Shown piece after piece: positions 17,761-28,237 of a stretch of DNA of 31,876 nucleotides (the first letter of the stretch is position 1; the number at the start of each line of letters is the position of its first letter). The translations under genes were made by a program, and so were the position numbers. A model generated the notes under the pieces. It made no database searches, was not told the DNA's origin, and saw nothing but the letters and a program-made list of their open reading frames with translations. The DNA is from Prasinococcaceae sp. CCMP 1430 (lineage: Eukaryota; Prasinodermophyta; Palmophyllophyceae; Prasinococcales; Prasinococcaceae), in contig RQSC01000630.1 in NCBI GenBank assembly GCA_013416795.1, positions 244,789 to 276,664 on the forward strand, read 5' to 3'.

Positions 17761-20700
17761 TTAGATCGTGCCATATTTGCTCTCGTAGGCTGCCACCACG
17801 CGGTTGAGCTCCGAATGCTCCCACTTGAGGTCCTCGAGCTCTTCGAAGAACTCTGGTGTGAAAGCGCTCAGTTCGCTTCGCAGATCGTCGCGCTCTTTCG
17901 CCAAAGCGACATGGGCGTTCTTGAGCGAGGCGAGCTCTCGCGCTACGTCGGCGGTAGCAACCCCGGCGGACGCGGCGGCGACTTCTCGCTTCAGAGCGGC
18001 GCGTTCCGCCTCCAGCTCCACACACCGCGCCTGCAGGCGCTTCGCCTCATCGGCCGCATCCTTCGCCGCCGCGGAGAGCTGCGCGATCTCTTCGCGTCCT
18101 GCATCGCCGCTTTTCTGGCGTTCCGCAGCGGCGCGCTCGGCCGCCTTTGCAGCTCTCTTGGCCTCCGACAGATTCTTGCGCAGCCCCTCGGCGCGCTCTT
18201 CGAGCCGCGCAATGGCGTTTGCATGCTCCCGCTTGTCACCCTCACGCCCGCGCGCAGCCTTCTCGAGCTCGTCTCTGAGAGACTTGTTTTTTCCCCTGAG
18301 ATCCTTCGCAGCCTTCACAGCCTCTAAGTACGTCGACGCCGATGCTGCCCCGCGGCGCAGAGACTCGTTCTCAGCGCGCAGCTTCTCGATGATTGCCTTG
18401 AGGGCCTTGACAACGTCCTCGAGATTGTCGGCGGATGACGGCCGCGCCGCCGATTGCCCCGCCTTCCCCGCGCGGGCTTGAGTGGCGTCATCGAAGAGGA
18501 GGTCCATCCTGGTCCGCAGCGAGGCCCCTTGTGTCTCGGCCGCCTCTTTTTCGACCTTGACCTCGGCAAGTTCCATGTCGCGCGCGATGATTGCGGATCG
18601 AAGCTCATCGCGCTCCTTTTCGCCATCAGCAAGGGCTTGCGACACATCAGCCGCGCTCCCACTAGCGGAGCGTCGGGCAAGGTCGAGCTCAAATCGAAGC
18701 TTTTCGACCTCCGCTGCTCGCGCGCTGTCGCCCGCGGCCTCGGACGCTGCGCTTGACCTGGCCTCAGCAAGCTCGCTCTCCAGGCGCCTGCACTCGTCCT
18801 CCATGGACTTGAGCTTGGCGGCGTCGCGCGCGCGGATGGAGGCCTTGCTCTCGGCAGACCCTGTGCGACCAGTGCCCACCCGGAGAAGAAGGGCGTCGCG
18901 TTCGCGAGCGAGGCTTGCCGCGGTGCGCTCAAAGCGGTCGGCTTCCTCCTTTGCTTCCGCGGCCTCCTTGCGCGACGCGACCAGCTTCGCGCGCAGGGCT
19001 TCGATGCGCTTGGCGGCCTTTTTGCCCTCCTCCCATTGGGCAACGGCGGCGGCGGAGCGGGCCTCGGGCTGGCTCGAATCTTCTTGCAAGCTCGCGTTCG
19101 CTTCCTCCAGCGTCTTGACGCGCGCCTCAAGCTCACTGACCCTCGATCGCGCCACAGAGAGGGCCGTCTGGTCGGCTGCCCCACTCGGGCGGTCAGACGG
19201 GGCACGGACCTTCGAGCCGGCGGCGCGGGCCTTGCGGGCAGTCTCGCGCGCCTCTGCGAGTTCCGAGCGTAGCTGCGCGATCTCCACAGAAAGCCGCTGC
19301 TCGGCCTCCTTGGCCGCCTTCGAGGCCGAGGTCGCGTCTGCAAGCCGCCGCTGGGTCGTCTTGAGCTGCGATTGCGCGTGGGCGAGCTGGGCCAGCGTGT
19401 CCTCCGAGAACTGTTCGTTGCTCTTGCCGATGGTCACGTCGGCTTGCCTCTTCATCTCCTTAGCAAGCTTGTCCTTGAGATCACCAACGGCCACCTTGAG
19501 CTGCTCCAATTTGCGCTCCTTCGAACCGAGCTGCAGCTTGAGACGCTGCACAAGATTCTCCATGGCCCTACTTGGGCCACGCATCCGTTCAAGCTCACTC
19601 TCGCGGCGCATCGCCTCGAGCTCGGAGGCCTTCGCAGACAGCTGCTCGCGGAGCTCAGCCTCTGACGCCTCGTACTTGAGACGAAGCGCCTCGATCTTGC
19701 CATTCAGCACCTCCACCTGCGACTCGCGCTCGCCAAGGAGCGCGACGAGCTGGTCGTAGCCCTCCGACATGCTCGCCGCGGCCGGTGCGGCCCCTCGAGA
19801 GGCTGCAGGCTCCAGCAAGGCTTGGCGCATTTCGTCGACGTGCCGGGACTCCGCCTTGTGAAGCTCGTCCTGGAGGCGCAGCAGCTCTGCGCGATCGGCC
19901 TCCTGTGCCTCCAGCGATCGCTCCTGCGCAGTGCGCACCGCATTTCTGTACTCGTCGACCTGCTTCGACTTCTCCTCAAGCGCGGCGCGGAGGCGATCGA
20001 TGGTGCCCTGCGCGACTTGTGACACGCGCTCGAAGGCGGCGTCGGTGTCCTGTCCGGGTGCACTAGCAGCCGCACTCTGCGTGTGGCCAGCGGCGGATGA
20101 AGCCTCCATCCGCGTCAAGAGGCTGCGGAGCTCGAGCACCTGATCCTTTGCTTGATCGAGCTGCGCCTCAAGCTGCAAGCGCGCCTGCTCGGATGCTGCG
20201 AGCTGCCTCGCCAGCGCGCCGGTCTCACCCTGGAGCTTCATCAAGCGCTCCAGCTGGCCGAGCGTTTCAAGGCTCGATCCCTCCGCATCCGCCGCGACCG
20301 CAGGCGGCGAACCTGTGGGTACTGCTGCGGCGGCCGCCGCACCAGACTGCACATTGCCAACGACGGCGCCAGCTTGGGGAGGCGCGCCCGACGCGACCGC
20401 AGGAGTATCGGCGGTGCTCACGGCGCGATGCCCCTTTGCGTCAGCAAGCTCGGCCTGCGTCATCTCGAGCTCGATCGTGGCCCTAAGTGCAGTCTCCTCC
20501 GCTTCCGCCCGCTCTCGCTCCGCCGTGGCACGCCCAGCTGTGGCGGTCTCGAGTTGCGCGCGCACATCATCGAGGAGGCGACCCATGCGCCTAACCTCGA
20601 GCCGCGCATCGAGTTCCTCGCGGCGTTGCGCGCGGGTCGTGCCGTGCTCAAGCACACCGGACTCTGACGATACCATGCTCGCAGCGCTCAGCGTCGGCCG

Positions 20701-23700
20701 AAGTTCAGACGCGGGAGCGCGCACCGACGATGTCTGAAGCTGCAACTCAGCGGCCTGGCGAGCGTCTTCTGCAACGCGAACCTGCTCCGTCAGCTCGGAG
20801 ACCTTCTTCGACAGCTTCTGTGCATGAGTTTGCATCTCCTTCAGACCCTTTGCCCACGCTTGCGCTTTGCTGATCGACACGCTTCCGGTCATTGAAAGTT
20901 CCAGCCTCTGCTGTGTACGCCGGCGAGCTTCCTCTGCGCTGCGCGCGCTGGCGTTTGCACGCACGACTGAAGCCCGTGCCGCCTCCAGCTCCTGGCGCAG
21001 AAGGGCGTCTGCGGCAGCAATCCGATCCATGGCCGTAGTCGTCGCACTCGGCTGCGAACCCGTGGACGTGACGAGAGGCCTCTCCGCGCTGCCGCTGGCC
21101 ATGACTGCCTCCTCGCGCGCCAAGGAGAGGGTGCGATTCACTTGCTCCAGCTCATGCCTGAGCGCATCTGCCTCCTCTGGAGGCATCATGCGATCAAGGC
21201 TCTCCTCGAGCTCGCTCTGCTTCTCCACAGAGGTGCGCAACGCGGTCGACAGCTCCTTCACCTGGTCCTCGAGCTCGAGGATCTGCTCGCGCAGCTTCTC
21301 ACTCTTGTGCTCAGACGCCTCGACTTCCGACTGGAGCACGCGACACCTGCGCTCAGAGGCTGCTTCGGACATGCGGAGCGCCACGAGCTCCTCACTGGCA
21401 ATCGCCTGTCCGCTGCCGCCGCCGCCAGAGGAGCTCGCAAGCGCAGCCCGCAGCGCGACCACCTGGTCCTGTGCCTGGGCGCTCTCTTCCTGAGCGAGTG
21501 CCAGCGCCGACGACAGCCGCGTGGAGTCGCTGGCAATGCCTTCTTGCGCGGCCGCGTTGGTCACAAGTTCGCCCAGGGCTTCGCTAAGCTCCTTGTTCTG
21601 CTTCGCTGCGGCCAGGACGTCGTCCTGAAGCGCCTGGAGCTCTGACTTGGGGACCATGCCAGCAAGTAGCGACTCCAGCTGGCTGACCTGAAGCGCTGCG
21701 GAGGCAACCTTCTTCTCGACTGCCTCGTTCCGCTTGCGCATGGACTCGTCGAGCGATTCCATCCTCGACTTCGCTGCCGCCAAGGCACGCTGGGCCTTGC
21801 GCTCAGACGACTGCGCCGCCGCAAGAGCCTCGTTCAGCTTGGCGTTCTTGGCATGCGCGAGCATGAGCTGCTGCACGGCGTCGGACGCCGCCTTCTTCAA
21901 GGTGCTCTCGCCCCCGCCACCGCTGCCGCTGCCTTCGGCCACGGCTGAGTCTGCGAGGCGCTGGGCGGCCTCCGCGCGCTCGATAGCCGCCATTTGCGCA
22001 GCCTCGGCCGTCCGCACGCGTTCTTGCAGCGCAGTCTCGTCGCTCTTCCACTCCTTGCGGCGCCGCACGTACTCGGCGTAGAGCAGCCTCTGTTGATCGA
22101 GGACCCGCTCCCACGAGGCGCGGTACGCCTCGACCTCGCCAGTCATGGCCTCGAGCTGCTGCTCGCGACGGGCCAGCTCCGTGAGCGCCTCGACCAGCTG
22201 CACATTCGCCAAGTGCGCGTCGTGAGACATCTCCCCGGCGGTACCCCCGACGGCAATGCCACCAGTGCCAGCGCCCAACGCGCGCGCAAGCGCAGACTCG
22301 GGCACGGCAGGGCGCAGGGGTGTGCCACTGGCATTGCCAGCATCCTGAGCGCTCCCAGTGGCCTGAAGCGTCTCACGCAGACCCTGCAGCTCCCTGCGAA
22401 GCGCAGCGACGTCGCTGGCAAGAGCAGGGTCCGTATGCACAGTAGGCGCCATCTGCGTCGGTGCGGGCGTGTCGAGCTGCGCGAGCGCCATCTGGGGCGG
22501 GGGCCGCGACTCCAGTCCCTGGCGCAGAGCTTGCAGCACAGAAGACAGCTCATTGCCTACAGACTCCGCACTCGCCTCGCTCGGTTCGGCAGAAGGCGCG
22601 CCCGCCTGTCCGCCCGACGTCATGGCCTCCCGCTGAGTCGCTTCAATGTTTGCGAGCTTGTTCGCGATCGCATCGCGGAGGGCCGCGTTTTCCGCAGCAT
22701 ATGTATTGCGCTCGGCGACCGCGGCGCTGAGCTTCTCAAGAGCAGCCCCCTTCTCTGCCGTGGCGGTGGCGAGCGAGATCTCGAGCTCGCGCACACGCGC
22801 GGCGTTCTCACGGTCAGACTCATCGCGCGTGCCCCGCTCGGCGTCGCGAAGGCGGTCGCGGAGGATCTGGACCTGGCGCTCGAGCGTGGCAACGCTCAGA
22901 GACTGGCCCTCCTCCGTACCCTTGTGCTCGTGACGCAACGAGTCGGCGTACTCGTCGAGCAGTTGAAGCTGAGTGGCGCTGAGGCCCAGGCGGGCCGCTT
23001 CCATGCCCTGCCACTTGGCGCGGAATCGCAGCTCAACCTTCAACGCCCGCCGCTCGTCCTCGAGGTTCCCAACCTCCTTCTCCAACTGCTTGCAGAGCGC
23101 CCGGAGCTGCTCCAGCTCGACCTGCGCCGCAGTCCTGAACCCAGTGACGTCCAGGGCCTCCTCCTCTGGGAGGCCAGCGCGATGCCGCAGCATGCGATTC
23201 TCCTCGAGGAGATCTTCCATCTGTTCACCGCGCTGGTTGAGGGCTCGGACGGATGAGCTGAGCTCGTCTTCGACTGAGCGGAGCTGACGCTTGAGCATCT
23301 TGATATCACGCATCGCGTCGGACAGGCCGTAGACGCCACTCTCGTACGCCCCCAGCTGCGATTTTGCCTCCTCGGCGTCGCCCTGAGCAGCTGCAAGGGC
23401 CTCATCAAGCTGCACAAAGCGCTGCCTTTCGGCCTGGAGCTGGTCTTGCAGCCGCTGGACGTCAGCGCGCAGGGCGTTAAGCTCGCCATCCTGCTCGGCA
23501 AGAGCGTCGACGATCTCGGCCTTGGTGTCCTTCTCCAGCTGTTCATAGGCCTCGAGAAGGAGGACCTCCTTGTTGCGCGCATCGCGCAGCGCGGATGCGA
23601 GCGCGCTCGAGCCCTCCGCAGGAAGGGCACCGCTCGGTACGACGCCCGCGCCGGGCGCAGGGCGCAGCACTGCGGGTACAGGCTGGCCAGCCGCCTCCGC

Positions 23701-24976
23701 GACGGCTGAGGCGGCCGCGGCTGCCTGCCGCAGCGACTCGATTTCGCCAGACAGTTGCCCCTCGCGCGACTGCCACTCGGCGAACTGCGTCGAAAACTGC
23801 TCTTCGAAGGAGGACAGCAACGCGTCGCGCTCCTCTACGCTGCCCTCGAGCGAGCTCGCGTGCTCCTTGAGGGCCTCGATTTCACGCTCGAGCTCTGCCC
23901 TGGCAGCGGTGAACGACGCCGCAGTTTCCTCGGCCGTCCGCACCCGCGCATCCAGGGACACCGTCGCCTCGCTGAGCTGCACCACCTCCTCCGCACACTT
24001 GAGCTTTGCTGCGCGCAAGTCCGCGTTCGCCTTCTCGAGCATCTTATTCTCACGGAGCAGGCGGTCGAGCTCCCTGTTCTTGGCCTTGAGCTTGTTGCGA
24101 TCACCGCTCTTGCCCTGATCGGAGAGCTCGGCGCGCCGCTGCTCCGCCTGGACCATGGCGCGCATCTCCTCGAGGCGCGACGCTTTTTCGGCGACTTCGG
24201 CTTCGAGCTTGAGCGCGCGCTCGCGCTCCCGCTCGGCTTCCTCCTCTGCGGCGGCCAGTCGGCGGCCAATGCGCGCGTTGTCTTCGCGCGCCTGGTCAAG
24301 CTCGCCCTGCAGGCGAAGCTGCTCGAGATTAGTGGGGGCGTTCTGGAGTCCCTCGACTTCCTCTGTCAGGCGCTCGCGCTCGCGCTCGCTCTCGTCCAAC
24401 TGCTTGTACATCTCCTCAAGCTCGCGGTTGGCCTCGTTGAGCTGCTTAAGCGCGTCGTCGCTGCCCAGAGTCGACTGGGCGCTGGCGACATCGAGCTTCA
24501 ATTGCTTGACCTGCTGCTCCAGGTCCTCAGCGTCGTCCTGGGCCTGCTCGCTGAGCGCAGCTGAGAGCTCCGCGCTCAGCTGGAGCACGCGAGCGAGCTG
24601 CAGGAAGTCCTCAGGGCTGCGGCCGGCGATGGCGGCCTCGTCGAGCTGCGCTGCGAGCAGTGACTGCGTGGCAGTGATGAGCGACTCATTGCCCTCGTCG
24701 CCCTGCGATCAGCGCATACACATGGAAGATGCGCCGCGCCACGTCGCGTCAGCGGCCAGGCCCTGCATACGCACCGCGAGGTCGCTGCGCCGCGCAACCC
24801 GCTTGCGCGTGGGGGGGTGCACGCGAGGGGACGCGCAGCGGGCGGCGCGAGCGCATGGGTGGACAGGGGGTGGGATGGGCGGGGTTCCTCACCGTCTGGA
24901 TGGCCTCGACGTCGATGCCGTTGACGAGGTCCCAGTCCACGGCGTCCGCCTTGGCGCCGAACGTGACCTCTGCCAT
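17761..24976 (-). CDS. CEP290 orthologue, ciliary transition-zone coiled-coil protein
   Basis: Two exons on the minus strand: exon 1 (24976-24893) gives 28 residues, MAEVTFGAKADAVDWDLVNG onward. A 190-base intron (GTGAGG...GCAG, with CTGAC inside) follows, then one 6.9-kb exon (24702-17761), for about 2341 residues in total; human CEP290 has 2479. Nearly the whole protein is coiled coil. Several blocks identify CEP290 and not just any coiled coil: a VDWDLVN N-terminus; YESGVYGLSDAMRDIK near residue 480 followed by LLEENRMLRHRAGLPEE; DQQRLLYAEYVRRRKEWKS; MENLVQRLKLQLGSKERKL; AQWEEGKKAAKRIEALR near 1915; and FFEELEDLKWEHSELN near 2314. CEP290 bridges microtubule Y-links to the membrane at the ciliary transition zone and gates protein entry. 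The tail after the last block is shorter than in animals. It converges with the NAD synthetase gene at 140 bases. Confidence 0.93.
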
Positions 24977-25872
24977 CGTTCAGCCCGGCCTGCGCGCCCG
25001 CCGTCGGCGCGCACCGAAATTCAAAAAAGGGGCGTCCCCTGCGCGAAGCGCCGGCCGCCGGGCCGCGGCGCTGCGGCGCGACGTGCCGCCCCTCCCCCGC
25101 GCCGCACGCCGCGTCCCTCCCCGCAGGCGCGCGCACGCGCGGTCACACGGGCCGCTCCCCTAAACCGCGGTTTGCCATCCGAAATCCACAACATGATGCG
25201 TCGGACGGTGCCCCGCGGACAATGCTCCCTACGGTGCGCGCGCCGAAACCGCCCCCCAGAAAGCGGGCGTTTTTCGCACGCCGCGCGCGCGCAAATGCGC
25301 GCGCGCGCGCGCTTTCGCGCCGAGCATGCAAAGTGACCAACGGGCGCCGAACGAGCCATCAGAACGAATGCGCGAGCGCCTTCAGAGCGGCTCCGCAGCT
25401 TTTTAAAAAAAAAAAAGGTTTTTGGCCAAAAACGCAGACGGTCTGCCGAAGATTGCATCTGCGGCGCCCCCAGTTTTATATTTGTCACATTTTGAGAAGA
25501 AAATCATGGTCGCGATCGATGCGCGATCTTGACCCACAAAAGGACTCGAAGCGCGTCGGCCCGGCGCGGGCGCGCAACGGGACCCTCGCGCGCACGTGCG
25601 AGGGCGAGCGCCGGGGACGAGGACCCGTGCGGCGCGCCGACGCCGCGGGCGAGCGCCCGGCCCGAGCTCGCACGCGCCGTGTCGCACGCACGCGTTCGTT
25701 CCACGGTGAGCTGTGAGCTTCTGTGCTGATGATCGAAGTTGTTGTACGTGTGTACGTGTACATCTACAATGGTGGTGTGGCGTCTCTTTGATCATGTCAG
25801 CCGCGCCGTCGCCGCTGACGGTGAAGACGATGCGTTTCAACGAATGTGTACGCACGAAGTGGGTCGGCGATC
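24977..25872. other. Intergenic region upstream of CEP290
   Basis: About 900 bases between the CEP290 start and the 3' end of the next minus gene. Directly upstream of CEP290 the DNA is GC-rich with an AAATTCAAAAAAGGGG patch at 25017-25032. Around 25282-25312 there are CG-alternating tracts split by AAAT. At 25400-25440 there is TTTTTAAAAAAAAAAAAGG and more AT-rich DNA to about 25510. I see no reading frame with protein-like composition. It holds the CEP290 promoter and probably the 3' untranslated region of the neighbour. Confidence 0.45.
25282..25312. repeat. Alternating CG tracts
   Basis: Two runs of alternating C and G separated by AAAT. The second is at 25297-25312. Likely simple-sequence DNA with Z-forming potential and no readable function. 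Confidence 0.6.
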
Positions 25873-26571
25873 TCACGCCTCCCCCATCTCGTCGTCGCTT
25901 TCGGCGGCGCTTGCTCCCCCCGCGCCCGCCTGCTCTGTTTCTGCTCGCGACTCCCGTGCGCCCTCGCGCTCGATGAAGCCATTCTTGCGCAGCGACCTCT
26001 CTACGGCGTGCTGCATGTCGTCTCGCAAGACGATGTCCCACCCGTGCGAGGACACACCCCTCGGCACGCACATACCAGGCGGTGCACCCGCCAGTGCCGC
26101 CGCCGCCGATGCGTCCGTGAGCAAGGCTCCCAGCGCGTCGCGCTCTGTGATTCGTCTGCGCACGATCTGCTCGCGCACTGTCGACGGCACAGACGCGTAC
26201 AGGTCCTCGTGCGGGCGTTTCTCTCCGGCGTGCGGGGCCTCGCCCGGTCCGTGGTCGGCGCTGGTCGCGGCCACGCTCGTGCTCGTGCTCGCGCCCGCCG
26301 GCCCGCCCGCGGACGTAGAGACCGCCCACGGGTTCGCGGGCCGCGGCTCGTACAGTGTCAGCTGCCTTGCCTCGGCGGCCTCGCGCGTGCGCTGCCTCTT
26401 TCGGATGTGCATCCGGTTGAGCTCATTGGCGAGGCCTGTGTCCACGTCCTGCTCGTCCGTTCGCGATGTCGACGCGAGCTGTGGCGTCGCATCCCGCGCC
26501 CCAGCGCCGGCGGAGGCGCCCAGTGGGCCAGCGCCATTCTCCATGCTTCTGTTGCGCGGCGCCCGCCCCAT
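25873..26571 (-). CDS. Unknown protein, likely nuclear; 5' end uncertain
   Basis: The frame ending at 25873 encodes at least 232 residues from the ATG at 26571. It contains a basic patch NRMHIRKRQRTREAAEAR, an Ala/Ser/Gly-rich linker, and a better structured C-terminal part: YASVPSTVREQIVRRRITERD, ALGALLTDASAAAALAG, GWDIVLRDDMQHAVERS and RKNGFIERE, ending in an acidic AAESDDEMGEA. The basic patch suggests a nuclear location signal. I do not recognise the family. The frame is open far upstream, and residues such as QSAKRHADGKLAEP just before the ATG look coding, so the true start may be in an upstream exon. One possibility is ATG 26896 spliced from a GTATCT donor to a GCAG at about 26657, but no CTGAC branch motif supports it. 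Treat 26571 as a minimum. Confidence 0.5.
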   Translation of the reverse strand: MGRAPRNRSMENGAGPLGASAGAGARDATPQLASTSRTDEQDVDTGLANELNRMHIRKRQRTREAAEARQLTLYEPRPANPWAVSTSAGGPAGASTSTSVAATSADHGPGEAPHAGEKRPHEDLYASVPSTVREQIVRRRITERDALGALLTDASAAAALAGAPPGMCVPRGVSSHGWDIVLRDDMQHAVERSLRKNGFIEREGARESRAETEQAGAGGASAAESDDEMGEA

Positions 26572-27255
26572 CGGAATCTCCGCGAGCACGCCCCCGTTCG
26601 GCCGCGCGGGCTCGGCGAGCTTGCCGTCCGCGTGACGCTTGGCTGATTGCGGCTGCTCGGCAGTCGCGCGGCGCGCGGCTGCCTGCTGCGCGCCGCGGCG
26701 CACCCCGCCGTGCCCGCGGGCCGCGGCGCGGCGCGGCGCGCGCCCCGTGTGACAGCGTAGCACCAGCGCCAGCCTTCCCTCCTTCTCTCTGCGTGGTGCC
26801 CGTGCGTGCACGCCTCGCCTTTGATGAAGCACGCGTACAAGATACGGGTCGCCCTGCACTTTTTGACAAATCTGTGGCCACGCCGTCTGAATGCATGCGC
26901 TCAGAATCTGCAGAAAGCTATTCGACCACTCGATCCGACTTTTTGCTCGGCATGGGCTTTGACCTGGGGGGACTCGAACGAACGTGACTACTGCTGCTGC
27001 GGCGGGCGGGCGCCACACTGTGCTCGGGGCGGCGGCGGGGCGCCTGGGCGGGGGCTGCTGCGTGAGGAGAAGGGAGGGGCGGGGACGGACGTGGGGGTCG
27101 ATCCGTCCCGGGGGGGGGGGGGGGGGGGGGGGGGAGGAGTGCCGGCTGCGCCCCCTCCCCCCCCCACCGCGCGCTGGCACGCACGCGCGACTGCGACCGG
27201 CGCCAGCGGGCGCGCGAGAAAATAAATATCAGACAGAGCTGGGGGGCCGGCGGGC
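26572..27255. promoter_or_regulatory. Divergent promoter region with AT-rich pocket
   Basis: The region separates the unknown minus gene from the coiled-coil plus gene. About 26820-26960 is clearly less GC-rich than its surroundings and holds CACTTTTT at 26857-26864, as in other upstream pockets of this window. A 25-base G run sits at 27110-27134. AAAATAAATAT at 27221-27231 lies about 25 bases before the coiled-coil ATG and could be a TATA-like element or part of the leader. The left 70-100 bases may be coding for the unknown minus gene. Confidence 0.4.
27110..27134 (+). repeat. Homopolymer of 25 G
   Basis: An unbroken run of G from 27110 to 27134, preceded by TCCC and followed by AGGAG, then a C-rich stretch at about 27160-27170. 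Its length is hard to sequence, so the exact count should not be trusted. It can form a G-quadruplex. Confidence 0.85.
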
Positions 27256-28077
27256 ATGGCGGGCACGCCGCCAAGCAAGCCTGCGCCATGCGCGCCTGAG
27301 TGCGCGCGTTCGCCTGCCGAGGAGGACGGCGAGTGGATGAACGAGGTGCACCGCGGCATGGAGGCCATCGTGCTGGAGCGGGGGGCCGAAAACGCGCGGC
27401 TGCGCATGGACGTGGACGTCCTGCGGCGGACGCTCGAGGCGAAGGACGAAGCGCTGCGGGACATGAGCGAAGCGCTCAGGGAGACTCGCGCTGCGCTCGA
27501 GCGCTCGGAGGAATCGCGCGCGCGCTCATCCTCGTCCAGCGACGAGGCGGTGGCGCTCCGCCAGATGCTCGATGAGGCAAACACATCGGCCGCCGACGCG
27601 GAGCGCATGCGTGACGAGGCCATGGCCGGCCGGCGGCGTGCAGAGCACGCCGCCGAGAGCGCCAAGGCGGAGCTCGAGCGGGCGCAGCAGCAGCTGGCGG
27701 AGCTCGAGCGAGAGAGCGCACAGGAGCAGCTGCGAGAAGGGCCGATGGGAAACGGCGGTGGCGGCGGCGGTCAGAGCGACGCGCCGACCCAGGCGCAGGT
27801 GTCCGCCGCGGAGGTGACGCGCCTGCAGAACCTGCTGGAGGAGATGCGCGTCGCCGTCGTGCACGCGCAAGAGCGCGAGCAAGTTCTGGAGCAGGAGAAT
27901 GAGGCGCTGCTCATGAGCATGCGTGGGCAGGCACCGCGCCGGGAAAGCAACGGCGCGTCCATTGGCGAGCGGCTGAGGTCGAGCCCGGCCGCGACGGCGG
28001 CGAGCTCGTTCGCGCGGCGCGTGTCGCAGCGCCTGAACGGCTCGCCGAAGTTGCAGGGCGAGTTCACGCCCTGTTAG
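27256..28077 (+). CDS. Short coiled-coil protein, unknown
   Basis: A single exon encodes 273 residues. After a Pro/Cys-containing N-terminus (1-25), residues about 30-155 are an almost continuous coiled coil rich in E, R, A and L (for example [20 protein letters not shown] and [19 protein letters not shown]). A glycine-rich break (GNGGGGGG) follows, then a second coil, [20 protein letters not shown] and [12 protein letters not shown], and a basic, Ser-rich tail with [15 protein letters not shown]. It has no enzyme motif. Coiled-coil proteins of this size are often cytoskeletal or trafficking adaptors; with CEP290 and the Sfi1-like gene nearby a centrosomal role is tempting but not shown. ATG 27256 is the first in frame and gives a clean start. 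It ends 160 bases from the converging AT-hook gene. Confidence 0.7.
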   Translation: MAGTPPSKPAPCAPECARSPAEEDGEWMNEVHRGMEAIVLERGAENARLRMDVDVLRRTLEAKDEALRDMSEALRETRAALERSEESRARSSSSSDEAVALRQMLDEANTSAADAERMRDEAMAGRRRAEHAAESAKAELERAQQQLAELERESAQEQLREGPMGNGGGGGGQSDAPTQAQVSAAEVTRLQNLLEEMRVAVVHAQEREQVLEQENEALLMSMRGQAPRRESNGASIGERLRSSPAATAASSFARRVSQRLNGSPKLQGEFTPC

Positions 28078-28237
28078 CAGCGCGGTGGCATACATAAGCG
28101 CCGGTCGTAGCTGCAGCCGCGCGCGCGTCTACTTGTACAGAGGGCAGTCATTTGGTCATCCGTTGATGTGTTCTCACTACGTCGCGATCGATGGGCGGCT
28201 GTGCCAGCCCGCTCGATCGCAGCAGGCTCTCGCCCGA

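Noticed and set aside
26770-26860. CFIKGEACTHGHH in a minus-strand frame, resembling a CCCH zinc finger
   Set aside because: Only two of the three cysteines are present and spacing is wrong; the flanking residues are Arg-rich noise.
26965-26990. TCGAACG-type sequence resembling a tRNA T-arm on the minus strand
   Set aside because: The GTTCGAGTCCCCCC reading has no complementary 5' T-stem and no anticodon arm or D-arm upstream.
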